64,000 bases of DNA from the NCBI RefSeq assembly GCF_900100435.1, contig NZ_FNEX01000019.1:62001-126000 (forward strand). Direction: 5' to 3'. The notes below the pieces were generated by a model. It searched no databases. It worked only from the letters and a program-made list of their open reading frames with translations, and had not been told where the DNA came from. Each line of letters opens with the position of its first letter. The first letter of the stretch is position 1. Both the position numbers and the translations under genes were made by a program. This DNA is from Pedobacter sp. ok626 (GTDB taxonomy: Bacteria > Bacteroidota > Bacteroidia > Sphingobacteriales > Sphingobacteriaceae). Below, piece by piece: positions 26,601 to 34,285 of this stretch.

Positions 26601-27389
26601 GGACAAAAGAATCAACCTATTCAATGGTCGCGACATGATGAGATCGGCTCTTTGATAAAAGAGTACAATAAGATGATTGCTGCTTTGGAAGAGAGTGCTA
26701 CTAAGTTGGCACGATCTGAACGGGAGAGCGCCTGGCGGGAGATGGCCAAACAGGTTGCCCATGAAATTAAAAACCCACTGACGCCATTAAAATTGGGTGT
26801 TCAGCTGCTCGAGAAATCCTGGAAAGAGAAAGATCCTAATTTTGAAAAGAAGTTTGAAAGGTTCAATAAATCATTTATTGAGCAAATAGACAGTCTGTCT
26901 ACCATAGCCTCAGAGTTCTCAAATTTTGCAAAAATGCCTGATACTAAGCTGGAAAAACTAGCGCTATTACCGATCATTGAGCAGGCGAGAAATGTTTTCA
27001 CGAATACAGAAGATGCAGAGATTTATATCTTTAATCATGCCACTACAGAGCTGGTTGTGCTGGGCGATAAAGATCAATTGCTTCGTACGTTTAATAATCT
27101 ATTGAAGAATGGAATTGAGGCCGGTAATCTCAGCGATAAATGTGTCATCAAGATTCGTATTGTTCAGGATGAATCGCACGTATTTATAGAAGTGGAGGAT
27201 AATGGAAAGGGTATAGATACCTATTTGCAGGATAAGATATTTGTGCCGAATTTCACGACTAAATCGTCCGGAACGGGATTAGGATTGGCCTTTGTTAAGC
27301 AAGCGGTAGAGAATGCTGGGGGAACGGTTGGTTTTAAATCTGTAACAGATATGGGGACTACTTTTTATATTAGCTTTCCCTTATCTTAA
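23631..27389 (+). CDS. Large multi-pass sensor histidine kinase, NtrY-like
   Basis: A 1252-aa membrane histidine kinase. Order of parts: TM at about 20-40; an extracytoplasmic segment to about 220; a cluster of roughly eight TMs (about 225-475); a second extracytoplasmic region to about 730; TMs near 735-755 and 795-815; a third sensor region; TM near 950-970; HAMP (about 970-1020); dimerisation domain with phospho-acceptor His near 1044 in VAHEIKNPLTPLKLGVQLL; ATPase with NLLKNGIEAG (about 1155), VEDNGKGI (about 1188) and GTGLGLAF (about 1214). The HEIKNPLTP type is typical of NtrY. It starts at GTG 23631, overlapping the fabD stop by one base; GTG 23667 is an alternative. No response regulator gene is adjacent. 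Confidence 0.9.
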   Translation: MSYEESLNNITSVSIRGKIRFLLLILGACCIVTALSLKHSITKRDLLKYDAHQLQENLKTKEQTVYDFLSDSLQVERAKQFDQNERASADFIKSYSDKGVGLLVYKNSELKFWSSFNVFPADPKTVKEGSSFESLRNGFYELIKKTSGDYTLVFLIEVKSHFDIQNNYLENIISKYLSPSNSLSLATYSDPDVYGIKNLNGEPLFEVKLKQGASKSIYGTIEVWLWVVGLFSFCLFLNSLCAWLVRKGYLLTGTLLLAVFFLAVRITDLEYGWFNHQFNLQIFSPAIFGESFFLPSLGDFLLNVIAITWVVLFAYTYRDKYKVPDWLAGSKVGGIVLHLILLLGFSGLAFLFDQVFHGLIMNSKINFNITNIVNLGWISWISIFILCLVWFNVYLIGNIAMQQTLQLNVTNKERLALFLAAFFAYLIYRIEDGFSIFFIAYALFIFIMGWNIYIRKNKFSIGIFAALFFCLAFITSIKYLRFTDEKDKSKRYNIAKKLGYADDPKIISSIESLEKAVFTDAFIAEYFKRPVLDGTFDLEKHVNKILLGGYLTQYEYNLYEYNRQDSAISNKGGVPLSYYKDLVKSGSVKVPESRSFYRLNYTFGYQNYFGIIPIFVDNHRLGTLVIDLKSPQYNYNSQLPEILVDGKIKGEEDYTNYSFAFYNSGRLINQSGKFTYKLSNAGFKGEVGKGEVIRDTLGYTHLVYMPANSKMIVISKERVSYVVRLATLSFFFLVFIIFSVTLYALIWLIKNIDESWGGWFNINRSLMINANKILYKTRIQFSIVLSVVATLLIVGWTTYFYIRDEYRKQQETLIKEKIRKVQLAYEKVVFSSGAIPDANDQTEADFNQFANVNAAYLNLFDTNGNVRFTSLPKIYDFGIIGKKMEATAYIYLKLQQVSEYINPSEQIGDFKYASAYAPIRNAENKTIAYIGLPYYGNEADYQSKIGLFINTLINIYALVFVAIGILAVFLANQITSPLTFIQDSIRKTKLGQKNQPIQWSRHDEIGSLIKEYNKMIAALEESATKLARSERESAWREMAKQVAHEIKNPLTPLKLGVQLLEKSWKEKDPNFEKKFERFNKSFIEQIDSLSTIASEFSNFAKMPDTKLEKLALLPIIEQARNVFTNTEDAEIYIFNHATTELVVLGDKDQLLRTFNNLLKNGIEAGNLSDKCVIKIRIVQDESHVFIEVEDNGKGIDTYLQDKIFVPNFTTKSSGTGLGLAFVKQAVENAGGTVGFKSVTDMGTTFYISFPLS

Positions 27390-28289
27390 GTTAATTGATG
27401 CTTTACCCATGGTAAAACCATCTGCGTATAAAATGATGGAATAGTCGCCTTTGATAAAAGGATTAGGGTTAATCCAGTCCATCACGTAAGAAGTGTCATC
27501 GCTGGAGTAAGTTATGGAAGTCGATGAAGTGTATTGCATTTCCTGTCCATCAGCTTCAAACATATTGCGCTCGTTGGCAATCAGGTTACCAACAGGATCA
27601 AAAATGCGAAGGTAGATCGTATGGTTGTTTTTCTCGGCAAGCTGATTGGGAACGATAGTGAATTTTACGCTTAGTTTCTTAGCTGTACTTGCACGTGTTA
27701 CTTCGATGTTTTTACCACTACTTTTAATCTTATAGGCTGTAATCTGAACATTGTTTGCTTTTAAAGCAGCACTTGTTTTAACTTTTGCATTCAGTTCGGC
27801 ATTCTTTTTCTCTAATTCACCTGTCTTGAATTTTTCTGTGCTCACAGTAGCTCTTAAGCTATCCCGTTGGGTTTTTAAGGATAAATTTTCTTGTTCCAAA
27901 CGTAGAATCTGTTCGTTATGGATACTCACAAATTGCCTCAGCTCACGAACTTCTTTTTGGGCTGCGATTAAACTGGCCTGAGTTAAGGTGCCTTTTTGTA
28001 AGGCGAGCTTCAGTTCTGCTATCTTTTGTCGTGCGGATTGCTGTTCCTCCTGAAGTTTTCCGGTCAAGACTAAATTGAGGTCGTTCGCTTTGTCCAACTC
28101 TACTTCAATTTTTTCTACCTCCAGTTTTAACCGGTCTTTTTCGGTATTAATGGACACAAAACGTCCGCTTTGCTGTTCATCTTTAATGTATAAATAAAGG
28201 TTTGTGCCAAGTAAAGCCGCGATAACTACAATCAAAAAGTAAATTTTGTTGCGGTCGCCTTGATTGACAGTATCATTTTGGTTTGACAT
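27381..28289 (-). CDS. Membrane-anchored coiled-coil protein of unknown function
   Basis: A 302-aa protein: a short polar N-terminus, one TM at about 15-34 (IYFLIVVIAALLGTNLYLYI), a long coiled coil of about 45-165 rich in Lys, Glu and Leu, then a beta-rich C-terminal domain with KSSGKNIEVTRASTAKKLSVKF and YLRIFDPVGNLIANE. The topology suggests an inner-membrane protein with its coiled coil and C-terminal domain on the periplasmic side. Its 3' end overlaps the histidine-kinase gene by 9 bases tail to tail. I do not recognise a family function; similar proteins are frequent in Sphingobacteriaceae. Confidence 0.7.
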   Translation of the reverse strand: MSNQNDTVNQGDRNKIYFLIVVIAALLGTNLYLYIKDEQQSGRFVSINTEKDRLKLEVEKIEVELDKANDLNLVLTGKLQEEQQSARQKIAELKLALQKGTLTQASLIAAQKEVRELRQFVSIHNEQILRLEQENLSLKTQRDSLRATVSTEKFKTGELEKKNAELNAKVKTSAALKANNVQITAYKIKSSGKNIEVTRASTAKKLSVKFTIVPNQLAEKNNHTIYLRIFDPVGNLIANERNMFEADGQEMQYTSSTSITYSSDDTSYVMDWINPNPFIKGDYSIILYADGFTMGKASINLR

Positions 28290-28466
28290 TTTTTAATTCA
28301 AATAAGCCGTTAAATAGGGACGGCATTAAAATGCATGATTAGGTAAAAAAACACTCAATTTGTATGAGAGCTAAAAAAAATTCGTTTAATTGCTAGATTC
28401 AGAGCTAATACTGTATACTGAACACAACAAAATGAAACCAATTTAAGTCACCACTAATTACAAAAG

Positions 28467-30023
28467 ATGTTTAAAATACTAATTTATGCACTATTATTAG
28501 TTATAATCCCAATTTCCCTAATTGCGCAAACCCCATCAAAAATTGCTCCAAAAAGAGAGTTTAGAGGGGTGTGGGTTGCAACTGTTGCTAATATTGACTG
28601 GCCATCTAAGCCTGGACTTAGCGTTGACCAACAAAAACAGGAGCTAATTGGCCTGTTGGAACAGCATAAAGCAAATGGTATGAATGCGATTATGTTGCAG
28701 GTACGACCTGCTGCAGATGCCTTTTATACTAAATCGAGAGAGCCCTGGAGCCAGTGGCTAATGGGTAAACAAGGTCTGGCACCTGCTCCGGGGTATGACC
28801 CCTTGGAGTTTGCCATTAAAGAAGCTCATTTTAGGGGAATGGAGCTCCATGCCTGGTTTAATCCTTACCGGGCAACCACTAGTGCCAATGCTGTGGTTAG
28901 CCCTGATCACATGACCAGAAAACGGCCTGATTTGTTTTTCGTGTATGGCGGTAAAAAACAATTCGATCCCGGAATACCCGAAGTAAGAGAATATATTGTT
29001 CAGGTGATTTTGGATGTTGTAAAAGGATATGATGTGGATGGTATCCATTTCGACGATTATTTTTATCCTTATAAAATTGCTGGACAAACAATAAATGATG
29101 CGGCAACGTTTAACAAATTTCCGAACGGTTTTACTAATGTGAGCGACTGGCGCCGGAACAATGTTAATTTGCTGATTAAACAGTTGGACGACAGTATTCA
29201 CCATTACAAAAAGTACGTGAAGTTCGGTGTAAGCCCTTTTGGTATCTGGAAAAATCTTTCTGAAGATAGCCTCGGATCTGCAACTAATGGCTTGTCTAAT
29301 TATTCAGAACTGTATGCAGATTCACGTAAGTGGATTAAAGAAGGTTGGGTAGATTATATTAACCCACAGGTATATTTTAGTTTTACGCGTAAAGCGGCGC
29401 CTTTTGCGACCATAGTTGACTGGTGGACGAATAATACCTATGGCAGACATTTGTATATCGGACAGGGCCCTTATTTGATTCATAATGGAACCACAAAAAA
29501 GGAGGCTGCCTGGGCTTTATCTAATCAGATTCCTAATCAGATCAGGCACATTAGAAAGAGTAACCTGATACAGGGAAGCGTATTCTTTAGTTCCAAGTCC
29601 TTTTCTACTGTTGGCCGTGCTTTTGGCGACTCGCTAAAGAATAACTTTTATAAATATCCAGCGCTGCCTCCGCAAATGCCATGGTTGGATGATGTGGTTC
29701 CTAATCAGCCGCTCCACCTTATTGCCGAAGCACATACAGATGGTGTTCACTTGAGTTGGGAAAAGCCATTAAAAGCGCTCGATGGCGAAACGGCTTCGGG
29801 TTATGTGGTTTATCGATTTAATGAAGGAGAAAAGGTTGATGTGCTGGATCCGAGGAACATCATTAGGATTAGGTTCGAAGACTTTACTAAGTTTATCGAT
29901 ACGACTGTAGAAAAGGGGAAGCGTTATAATTACCTGGTCACGGCATTAGATAGATTAAAGAATGAAAGTGAGCCAAGTGGGCCAGTAGGTATCCAGACAA
30001 AGGAATTGGCTAGCGCGGAATAA
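28467..30023 (+). CDS. GHL10-family glycosyl hydrolase (DigH/YngK-like), with FN3-like C-terminus
   Basis: A 518-aa secreted protein: a signal peptide ending near SLIAQ, then a GHL10 TIM-barrel (about 30-400) with EFRGVWVATVANIDWPS, MNAIMLQVRPAADAFY, GMELHAWFNPYRA, DVDGIHFDDYFYPY (acidic catalytic-type cluster) and WVDYINPQVYFSF. The C-terminal about 100 residues resemble a fibronectin-III domain (VHLSWEKPLKA, YNYLVTALDRL). E. coli DigH of this family cleaves denuded peptidoglycan glycans, so peptidoglycan is a reasonable substrate guess. Monocistronic, ending at a strong terminator. Confidence 0.87.
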   Translation: MFKILIYALLLVIIPISLIAQTPSKIAPKREFRGVWVATVANIDWPSKPGLSVDQQKQELIGLLEQHKANGMNAIMLQVRPAADAFYTKSREPWSQWLMGKQGLAPAPGYDPLEFAIKEAHFRGMELHAWFNPYRATTSANAVVSPDHMTRKRPDLFFVYGGKKQFDPGIPEVREYIVQVILDVVKGYDVDGIHFDDYFYPYKIAGQTINDAATFNKFPNGFTNVSDWRRNNVNLLIKQLDDSIHHYKKYVKFGVSPFGIWKNLSEDSLGSATNGLSNYSELYADSRKWIKEGWVDYINPQVYFSFTRKAAPFATIVDWWTNNTYGRHLYIGQGPYLIHNGTTKKEAAWALSNQIPNQIRHIRKSNLIQGSVFFSSKSFSTVGRAFGDSLKNNFYKYPALPPQMPWLDDVVPNQPLHLIAEAHTDGVHLSWEKPLKALDGETASGYVVYRFNEGEKVDVLDPRNIIRIRFEDFTKFIDTTVEKGKRYNYLVTALDRLKNESEPSGPVGIQTKELASAE

Positions 30024-30043
30024 ATTCAGGATGACGATAGTTC

Positions 30044-30088
30044 AAAAAAAACGGAGTGTTTAATCATAAACACTCCGTTTTTTTACGC
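30044..30088. terminator. Bidirectional terminator
   Basis: AAAAAACGGAGTGTTTA (from about 30047) mirrors TAAACACTCCGTTTTTT (ending about 30084), giving a 17-pair stem with a 4-base loop and T runs on both strands. It separates the convergent GHL10 and M16 peptidase genes. Confidence 0.87.
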
Positions 30089-30097
30089 TGATAATTC

Positions 30098-32962
30098 TTA
30101 TTTCTGTGGCATCAATACCAAACGGATGTAATTATCTTCGTTTAAGTATTTCTTAGCGGTTGCTTTTGAAGTTTCAACAGTAACGCTGTTTAACCTTTGT
30201 TTTACATCCAGGATTTGATCCAAATCATCTCCATATTTTAAACGATTGGTTAGGTAGCTCATCCAAAACTTATTGTCGCGTAAGCTAAGCTCTACTTGAC
30301 GTTGTTCTTCTGATCTAAATTTACTGATGTCATCAACAGTAGCGCCGTTGTTTTTAATCTGATCAACCTCATCCAAAGCAGCAGCAATTAGCTTTTCAAC
30401 ATTTGCCGTAGCACAGCTGAATGAAATGGTGAAATAATAATGAGCGGTAGGATACTTACTCAGGCTTAAACCTACCCGAGGACTATAAACACCGCTTTCT
30501 TTTTCACGTAAGCGCTCTAGAATTTTATTCTCTAGAGCTGCTTTTAAGGCGTCTAATTGAATATTGGTTTGCGCATCATAGTCGTAATCACCATGCAGGT
30601 ACAATTGTACTTCCGCTTTGTCTTCAAGACCCTTGTATACTGTTTTGCTAACTTTTCCTTTTGGCGAGTATATGCCATTGTCAACAAAGTTTTGTTTTTT
30701 ATTTAAAGAGGGTAAACTTGCAATGTAAGTTTCAAGAAGCGGTTTTATATTTTCGATATTGAAGTTCCCTACAATTACAAAAGTTTGCTCGCTGTTGTCC
30801 GCAAAACGATCTTTATAGAAGTTGTATGCTTCATCCAGTGATATTTTATCCAAATCCGATAGGTTTGTAGGCATCGCACGTTTGTGGTAAGATGACAATA
30901 CCGCTTGTACTGTATCGGCAAAAACACTTTCCGGGCTCGAATTTTTATTCTCCAGACTCACTTTATAATCGCTAATGCTCTTATTGAAGATCTCTACATC
31001 TTTACGTGGGTTGGTTGCATAAGCATAAACCATTTGGAAGGCTGATTCCAGATCTTTTGGAGTAGAACTACCACCATATCCCTGGTATAAATCGCTAATA
31101 TAACTGCCACCGCTTCCGGTATTTCCGGCCATTAATTTGTTCAATTGTGTTGGGTTAAACTCAGCCACACCACTTTGAGAGATTAGGCTAGCCATTTCTG
31201 CAGATCTGAAATTGGCGTCGGTAGCCAATGAAGTACCGCCTTTAGAGAATGAACTGAAAATGATCTGATCATTTTTAAAATCAGTAGGCTTAAGCAATAC
31301 CTTAATGCCATTGCTTAGCGTAAGCTCAGTAACTCCGATTTTATCAAATTTTTTCTCAGCTACTACTTTTCCAGCTACTGGTTTTTTATCCAATAAAGGT
31401 TTGTCTACCGTATTGTCGACATACGCGGTTACATTGTTTCCTGCATTTTTTAATGCAGCAAGCAATTGAGCTTCCGTAGGAAGGTTTGCTTTTTCTTTCT
31501 CCGGAGCCTGTACAATGATGATTTGATTTTCTTTAGTGATCAACGTTTTTGCTAATGCATTAACCTGATCAAGAGTGATGCTAGCAAGGGCTTTTTTAGT
31601 CAACTCATAAGATACTTCAGTCGAAGGAATGATTGATCCCGTTAGGAAATTGTTCAGGTATCTCTTTACGAGAGCTGAAGACTGTATTTTGTCCTTTTCC
31701 TTTAACCTCATTTCGTTACTGGCGGCCATGTTCTTTTTAGCTACATCCAATTCAGATTGCATGAAGCCATATTTGGTCATACGCTCATTCTCTGCAAGTA
31801 CTGCTGTAAAAGCCTTTTCAAGTGTGGCGCCTGTTTTAGATACTGCGGCAGATTGAAAGGCATTAATGTTCGGTACCAAGCCACCCTGGTAAGCACCAAA
31901 TCCGCTTTGTCCCTGGATAAATGGTGCATTATCTTTTTGCATGATCTCTTGCATTCTTGCACCAAGCATGCTGTTGATCATACTGTACATCATGCTCTTT
32001 TTGTAATCAGCAGTAGTTTTTGTGGTGTTCCCACGTTGTTTGTACATGATCTGTGCTACATTATACTGTTGCTCAGGATCAGTAATGATTTTTACAAGTG
32101 CTGCTTTGTTGTCAGGCAAATCGTAGCTTGGACGAGGTCTTGGGCTTGCTGGATTAGTAAGGCCGGAAAAGTTGGCTTTAATCAGTTGCTCAACTTCATT
32201 CACATCAAAATCACCAACAGCAATTACAGCCTGTAAGTTTGGTCTATACCAATCTTTATAAAAGTTTCTGATTTTGTCGTGCGTAAAGGTGTTTAAGATG
32301 TCTATTTTACCAATAGGCAAACGATCAGCATAGCGTGATCCTTTCAATAATAGCGGCAGTAATTGCTTGCTCATACGATCTTGTGCATTTTTTCCGCGCT
32401 CTCGATCCTCTTCTACAATTACACCACGTTCTTTGTCAATTTCATCACCCTCCATTACAATTTTACCAGCCCAGTTGGCTAATATTTTAAAGCCGGTTTT
32501 AAATAGGGCTATGCTATCGGTAGGGATAGGCAATTGATAAACGGTATGGTCAAAGCTGGTGTAGGCATTAAGGTCGGCCCCAAAGCGTATCCCGGCTTTC
32601 TGTAGATAATTGATCATCTCATTTTTTGGAAAATCTTTTGTTCCATTAAATGCCATGTGCTCTGTAAAGTGGGCTAATCCTTGTTGGTTATCGTCTTCCA
32701 TTAAGGAACCAATACGTGTAGCTAGATACAGTTCTGCCCTTTTTTTAGGCTCAGTATTTTTTTTGATATAATAGGTAAGGCCATTGGCAAGCTTTCCAAT
32801 TTTTACATTGGGGTCGTTAGGAATGATATCCCCATCAACCTTTTTAGCTACAGTAGTTGTCGGTTTTTTTACAACAGTAGCTTTTTTCTGGGCGTACCCG
32901 GGCGTGTTTACAGCGAAAATAACTGCAAGTCCCATGCAAAGGACGCTATAATTTTTTCTCAT
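30098..32962 (-). CDS. M16-family zinc metallopeptidase
   Basis: A 954-aa M16 (pitrilysin/insulinase) peptidase with a signal peptide (RKNYSVLCMGLAVIFAVNTPGYAQ), so it acts in the periplasm or at the surface. The inverted zinc motif HFTEH (His98, Glu101, His102) lies in the first half, with the downstream zinc-ligand Glu in RGVIVEEDRERG. The second M16 half lacks the motif, as is normal, and serves substrate binding. The start at 32962 was preferred to 32983 because it places the charged n-region directly before the hydrophobic signal. Substrate unknown; probably peptide degradation or protein maturation. Confidence 0.9.
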   Translation of the reverse strand: MRKNYSVLCMGLAVIFAVNTPGYAQKKATVVKKPTTTVAKKVDGDIIPNDPNVKIGKLANGLTYYIKKNTEPKKRAELYLATRIGSLMEDDNQQGLAHFTEHMAFNGTKDFPKNEMINYLQKAGIRFGADLNAYTSFDHTVYQLPIPTDSIALFKTGFKILANWAGKIVMEGDEIDKERGVIVEEDRERGKNAQDRMSKQLLPLLLKGSRYADRLPIGKIDILNTFTHDKIRNFYKDWYRPNLQAVIAVGDFDVNEVEQLIKANFSGLTNPASPRPRPSYDLPDNKAALVKIITDPEQQYNVAQIMYKQRGNTTKTTADYKKSMMYSMINSMLGARMQEIMQKDNAPFIQGQSGFGAYQGGLVPNINAFQSAAVSKTGATLEKAFTAVLAENERMTKYGFMQSELDVAKKNMAASNEMRLKEKDKIQSSALVKRYLNNFLTGSIIPSTEVSYELTKKALASITLDQVNALAKTLITKENQIIIVQAPEKEKANLPTEAQLLAALKNAGNNVTAYVDNTVDKPLLDKKPVAGKVVAEKKFDKIGVTELTLSNGIKVLLKPTDFKNDQIIFSSFSKGGTSLATDANFRSAEMASLISQSGVAEFNPTQLNKLMAGNTGSGGSYISDLYQGYGGSSTPKDLESAFQMVYAYATNPRKDVEIFNKSISDYKVSLENKNSSPESVFADTVQAVLSSYHKRAMPTNLSDLDKISLDEAYNFYKDRFADNSEQTFVIVGNFNIENIKPLLETYIASLPSLNKKQNFVDNGIYSPKGKVSKTVYKGLEDKAEVQLYLHGDYDYDAQTNIQLDALKAALENKILERLREKESGVYSPRVGLSLSKYPTAHYYFTISFSCATANVEKLIAAALDEVDQIKNNGATVDDISKFRSEEQRQVELSLRDNKFWMSYLTNRLKYGDDLDQILDVKQRLNSVTVETSKATAKKYLNEDNYIRLVLMPQK

Positions 32963-33060
32963 GAATAATAAGTTTACCATCAAACCTACTAAGGCCTTAG
33001 TATAGATGATAAAAATTTAACATAATTTAACAAATGGAACCAGGTTCCAGGGGATTAAAA

Positions 33061-34218
33061 CTAAACCTTGATGATGATTTTTCTGTTGTACATTACCCAA
33101 AGTACCACTAGCCAGAATATAATATAGGTTATGGCCCATGCAAGGGAGGCATTGATCGGGGATAGCCAGCCTGTAAAGCCAGAATATAACCAAGCCTGAA
33201 GATTTATTTCTGTTCCATCGCCAGCCTTTACAGTAAACATACCCAAAGTTCTTGGGATTAGTCCTGAAAGGAAGAATACGGTGATTGCATTTACACCATA
33301 CACCACAAAAGGTTTGGTAAAGCGGTTGTATTTTTGAATGTCGATGATCCAATAGCAGAAAGATAGGATGATTGTGGCCAAACCACCGGTATAAAGCACA
33401 AAAGAGCTTGTCCAAAGCGATTTGTTAATTGGAAACTGCAAGTCCCACAGTAAGCCCAGGGCAACAGCTGCTGTTCCTGTGCAAAACAACCAGGCGATCT
33501 TCGTTGCTGGCTCAATGTCTTTGCGTTTTAAGTATACGCCTACCAATACACCAAAAAGACCGCTTGCAATTGCGGGAAGGGTACTTAAAATCCCCTCGGG
33601 GTCCCATGTTTTAGCTGCCTTCCATAAATGAGCTTCTGAAAGGATGCTACGGTCTAACCAGGCGCCCAGATTGGTTTCTTTCTCCAGGTTGGCATAACCA
33701 ACACCCGGAACAGGAACGAAGGTCATCAGTACCCAGTAAATAGCGAGTATGGCAATCAGGATTTTGAAAACGTTCTTTTCTGAGCTTTTAAGAAAAATAA
33801 CGGCCGAGATAAAAAATACAATGGCTATTCGTTGTAATACCCCAGGGATTCGTACATGTTGAAAGGCTTCAATAGGCTCGCTGAAAACTTTAGGGTAGAG
33901 TGATAAGAAGAGGCCAAGTCCAAATAAGATAAGCCCTCTTTTAAGTGCCTTTAAGATAGTTTTTCCATGTGTAGCTGGGTCCGCTTTCTTGCTGCCCATC
34001 GCATAAGCGATCGATACGCCCACAATAAACAGGAAAAATGGGAAAATCAGGTCTGTAGGTGTACATCCATTCCAGCTGGCGTGTTCTAGTGGTGCATAAA
34101 TATTACCCCAATCTCCAGGATTATTAACCAGTATCATTGCTGCAACCGTTGCACCCCTGAAAAAATCCAAAGATAGTAACCTGGCAGGCGCTTCCTGCGA
34201 AATTTGAGATTGGGCCAT
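33061..34218 (-). CDS. Heparan-alpha-glucosaminide N-acetyltransferase-like membrane protein (NagX/DUF5009)
   Basis: A 385-aa inner-membrane protein with about ten TM helices. RLLSLDFFRGATVAAMILVNN at the N-terminus, PTDLIFPFFLFIVGVSI and later TGGLATIILSF are typical of the NagX/HGSNAT-like acyltransferase family, which is often linked to N-acetylglucosamine use in Bacteroidota. The start at 34218 (MAQSQISQE) is preferred over 34236. It lies downstream of the NagB-LmbE gene on the same strand, separated by a terminator-like hairpin. A role in amino-sugar uptake or acetylation is inferred. Confidence 0.83.
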   Translation of the reverse strand: MAQSQISQEAPARLLSLDFFRGATVAAMILVNNPGDWGNIYAPLEHASWNGCTPTDLIFPFFLFIVGVSIAYAMGSKKADPATHGKTILKALKRGLILFGLGLFLSLYPKVFSEPIEAFQHVRIPGVLQRIAIVFFISAVIFLKSSEKNVFKILIAILAIYWVLMTFVPVPGVGYANLEKETNLGAWLDRSILSEAHLWKAAKTWDPEGILSTLPAIASGLFGVLVGVYLKRKDIEPATKIAWLFCTGTAAVALGLLWDLQFPINKSLWTSSFVLYTGGLATIILSFCYWIIDIQKYNRFTKPFVVYGVNAITVFFLSGLIPRTLGMFTVKAGDGTEINLQAWLYSGFTGWLSPINASLAWAITYIIFWLVVLWVMYNRKIIIKV

Positions 34219-34232
34219 ATGAATGATTTTAA

Positions 34233-34270
34233 ACAAAAAAAACCGCTATCGTTTAAGGATAGCGGTTATA
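34233..34270 (-). terminator. Terminator between the nagB-lmbE and nagX-like genes
   Basis: AACCGCTATC (34241-34250) and GATAGCGGTT (34258-34267) form a 10-bp stem with a 7-base loop. On the minus strand it is followed by a T run (34240-34233), so it terminates transcription coming from the NagB-LmbE gene. It sits just upstream of the nagX-like start, so read-through would set the expression ratio of the pair. Confidence 0.75.
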
Positions 34271-34285
34271 AATATAATAATTTAA

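Noticed and set aside
31757..32236. A 159-codon plus-strand frame inside the M16 peptidase gene.
   Set aside because: It is antisense to a well-supported peptidase with signal peptide and HxxEH motif and shows no domain or signal of its own.
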